A DNA stretch of 64,000 nucleotides from the NCBI RefSeq assembly GCF_016595795.1, contig NZ_JAENHN010000048.1, positions 62,001 to 126,000 on the forward strand, given 5' to 3'. The notes beneath the pieces are model-generated. The model worked only from the letters and a program-made list of their open reading frames with translations. It did not search any database and was not told the origin of the DNA. Position 1 is the stretch's first letter, and each line of letters starts with the position of its first letter. Below are positions 63,742 to 64,000 of this stretch, piece by piece. A program made the translations under genes and the position numbers. Origin of the DNA: Clostridium yunnanense (GTDB lineage Bacteria > Bacillota > Clostridia > Clostridiales > Clostridiaceae).

Positions 63742-64000
63742 TTATATAATTTTATTAAATAAAGTTAAATATTCAGCATATCCTTCTTCTACTAATTTTT
63801 CTTTAGGAATAAATCTCAAAGCTGCAGAATTAATACAATATCTAAGACCACCTTCTGCTTCTGGACCATCCGTAAATACATGCCCTAAATGTGAATCCGC
63901 ATCTGCGCTCCTTACTTCTACTCTACGCATATTATGTGTTAAATCAGCTTTTTCCTTTATGAAGTCATTATTTATAGGTTTCGTGAATGCTGGCCATCCA
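63742..64000 (-). CDS. msrB: Peptide-methionine (R)-S-oxide reductase MsrB, 3' part
   Basis: The C-terminal 85 aa of MsrB; the gene runs off the right edge. GWPAF is the family's GWPSF-like motif, [18 protein letters not shown] and [11 protein letters not shown] with the catalytic Cys are diagnostic. The zinc Cys pairs are not seen in this part, so the protein may be a zinc-free form; the missing part could also encode an MsrA fusion. It reduces methionine-R-sulfoxide. The frame continues upstream without a stop, so the ATG at 63930 is internal. Confidence 0.93.
   Translation of the reverse strand, partial: GWPAFTKPINNDFIKEKADLTHNMRRVEVRSADADSHLGHVFTDGPEAEGGLRYCINSAALRFIPKEKLVEEGYAEYLTLFNKII

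Overview
The window is chromosomal DNA from a low-G+C, spore-forming anaerobic Firmicute, most likely a Clostridium cluster I species. Reasons: AT-rich codon use with strong AGGAGG-type ribosome binding sites, a threonyl T-box leader, a glmS-type ribozyme, a LevR/sigma-54-driven mannose-class PTS, a Tlp-like spore protein, a membrane pyrophosphatase and a sigma-I/RsgI-type signalling protein. No phage, plasmid or CRISPR locus was found. It reads as core chromosome sprinkled with small palindromic repeats.

Layout. 0-8 kb: a chemoreceptor, then a five-gene module (histidine kinase, response regulator, ABC ATPase, two ABC-2 permeases) with the architecture and order of the Bacillus LnrJKLMN antibiotic-sensing exporter. 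8-16.5 kb: envelope genes (a DUF4163/DUF3298 protein, two NodB-type polysaccharide deacetylases of which the second has lost metal-site residues, a sortase with a sigma-I C-domain/RsgI fusion), an rRNA pseudouridine synthase, ispF and a histidine kinase/receiver pair. 16.7-21.7 kb: a huge secreted amylopullulanase with LacI-type operators; a similar operator precedes the chemoreceptor at 2.4 kb. 22-25.5 kb: eight minus-strand tRNA genes (Lys, Gly, Gln, Gln, Arg, Gly, Leu, Gly) mixed with small genes. 26-31 kb: T-box-controlled thrS, an M3 oligopeptidase, 5-formyl-THF cyclo-ligase. 31.8-36 kb: cyclic-di-GMP genes (GGDEF/EAL and tandem HD-GYP) around a small tyrosine recombinase. 36.6-42.3 kb: mannose-family PTS IIA-IIB-IIC-IID with LevR and a near-perfect sigma-54 promoter. 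42.4-50.4 kb: membrane pyrophosphatase and single housekeeping genes. 50.4-53.3 kb: a methyltransferase whose promoter suggests a leaderless mRNA, and a SigY-like ECF sigma operon. 53.7-62.7 kb: glycosyltransferase, ROK kinase, HAD phosphatases, siroheme sulfite/nitrite reductase, 6-phospho-beta-glucosidase, nitroreductase. 63-64 kb: a glmS-type ribozyme in front of a 53-codon ORF, and the 3' part of msrB.

The most unusual items are: (1) the glmS-type ribozyme upstream of a small unknown gene instead of glmS; (2) a single membrane protein joining the sigma-I C-terminal domain to an RsgI-type anti-sigma factor, with the Asn-Pro cleavage site changed to Asn-Ala; (3) a structured element with its own intrinsic terminator, repeated five times at the 3' ends of minus-strand transcripts; (4) a 196-bp terminal-inverted-repeat element whose two full copies both keep a Shine-Dalgarno and a 29-codon ORF; (5) two further palindromic repeat families that twice lie side by side.
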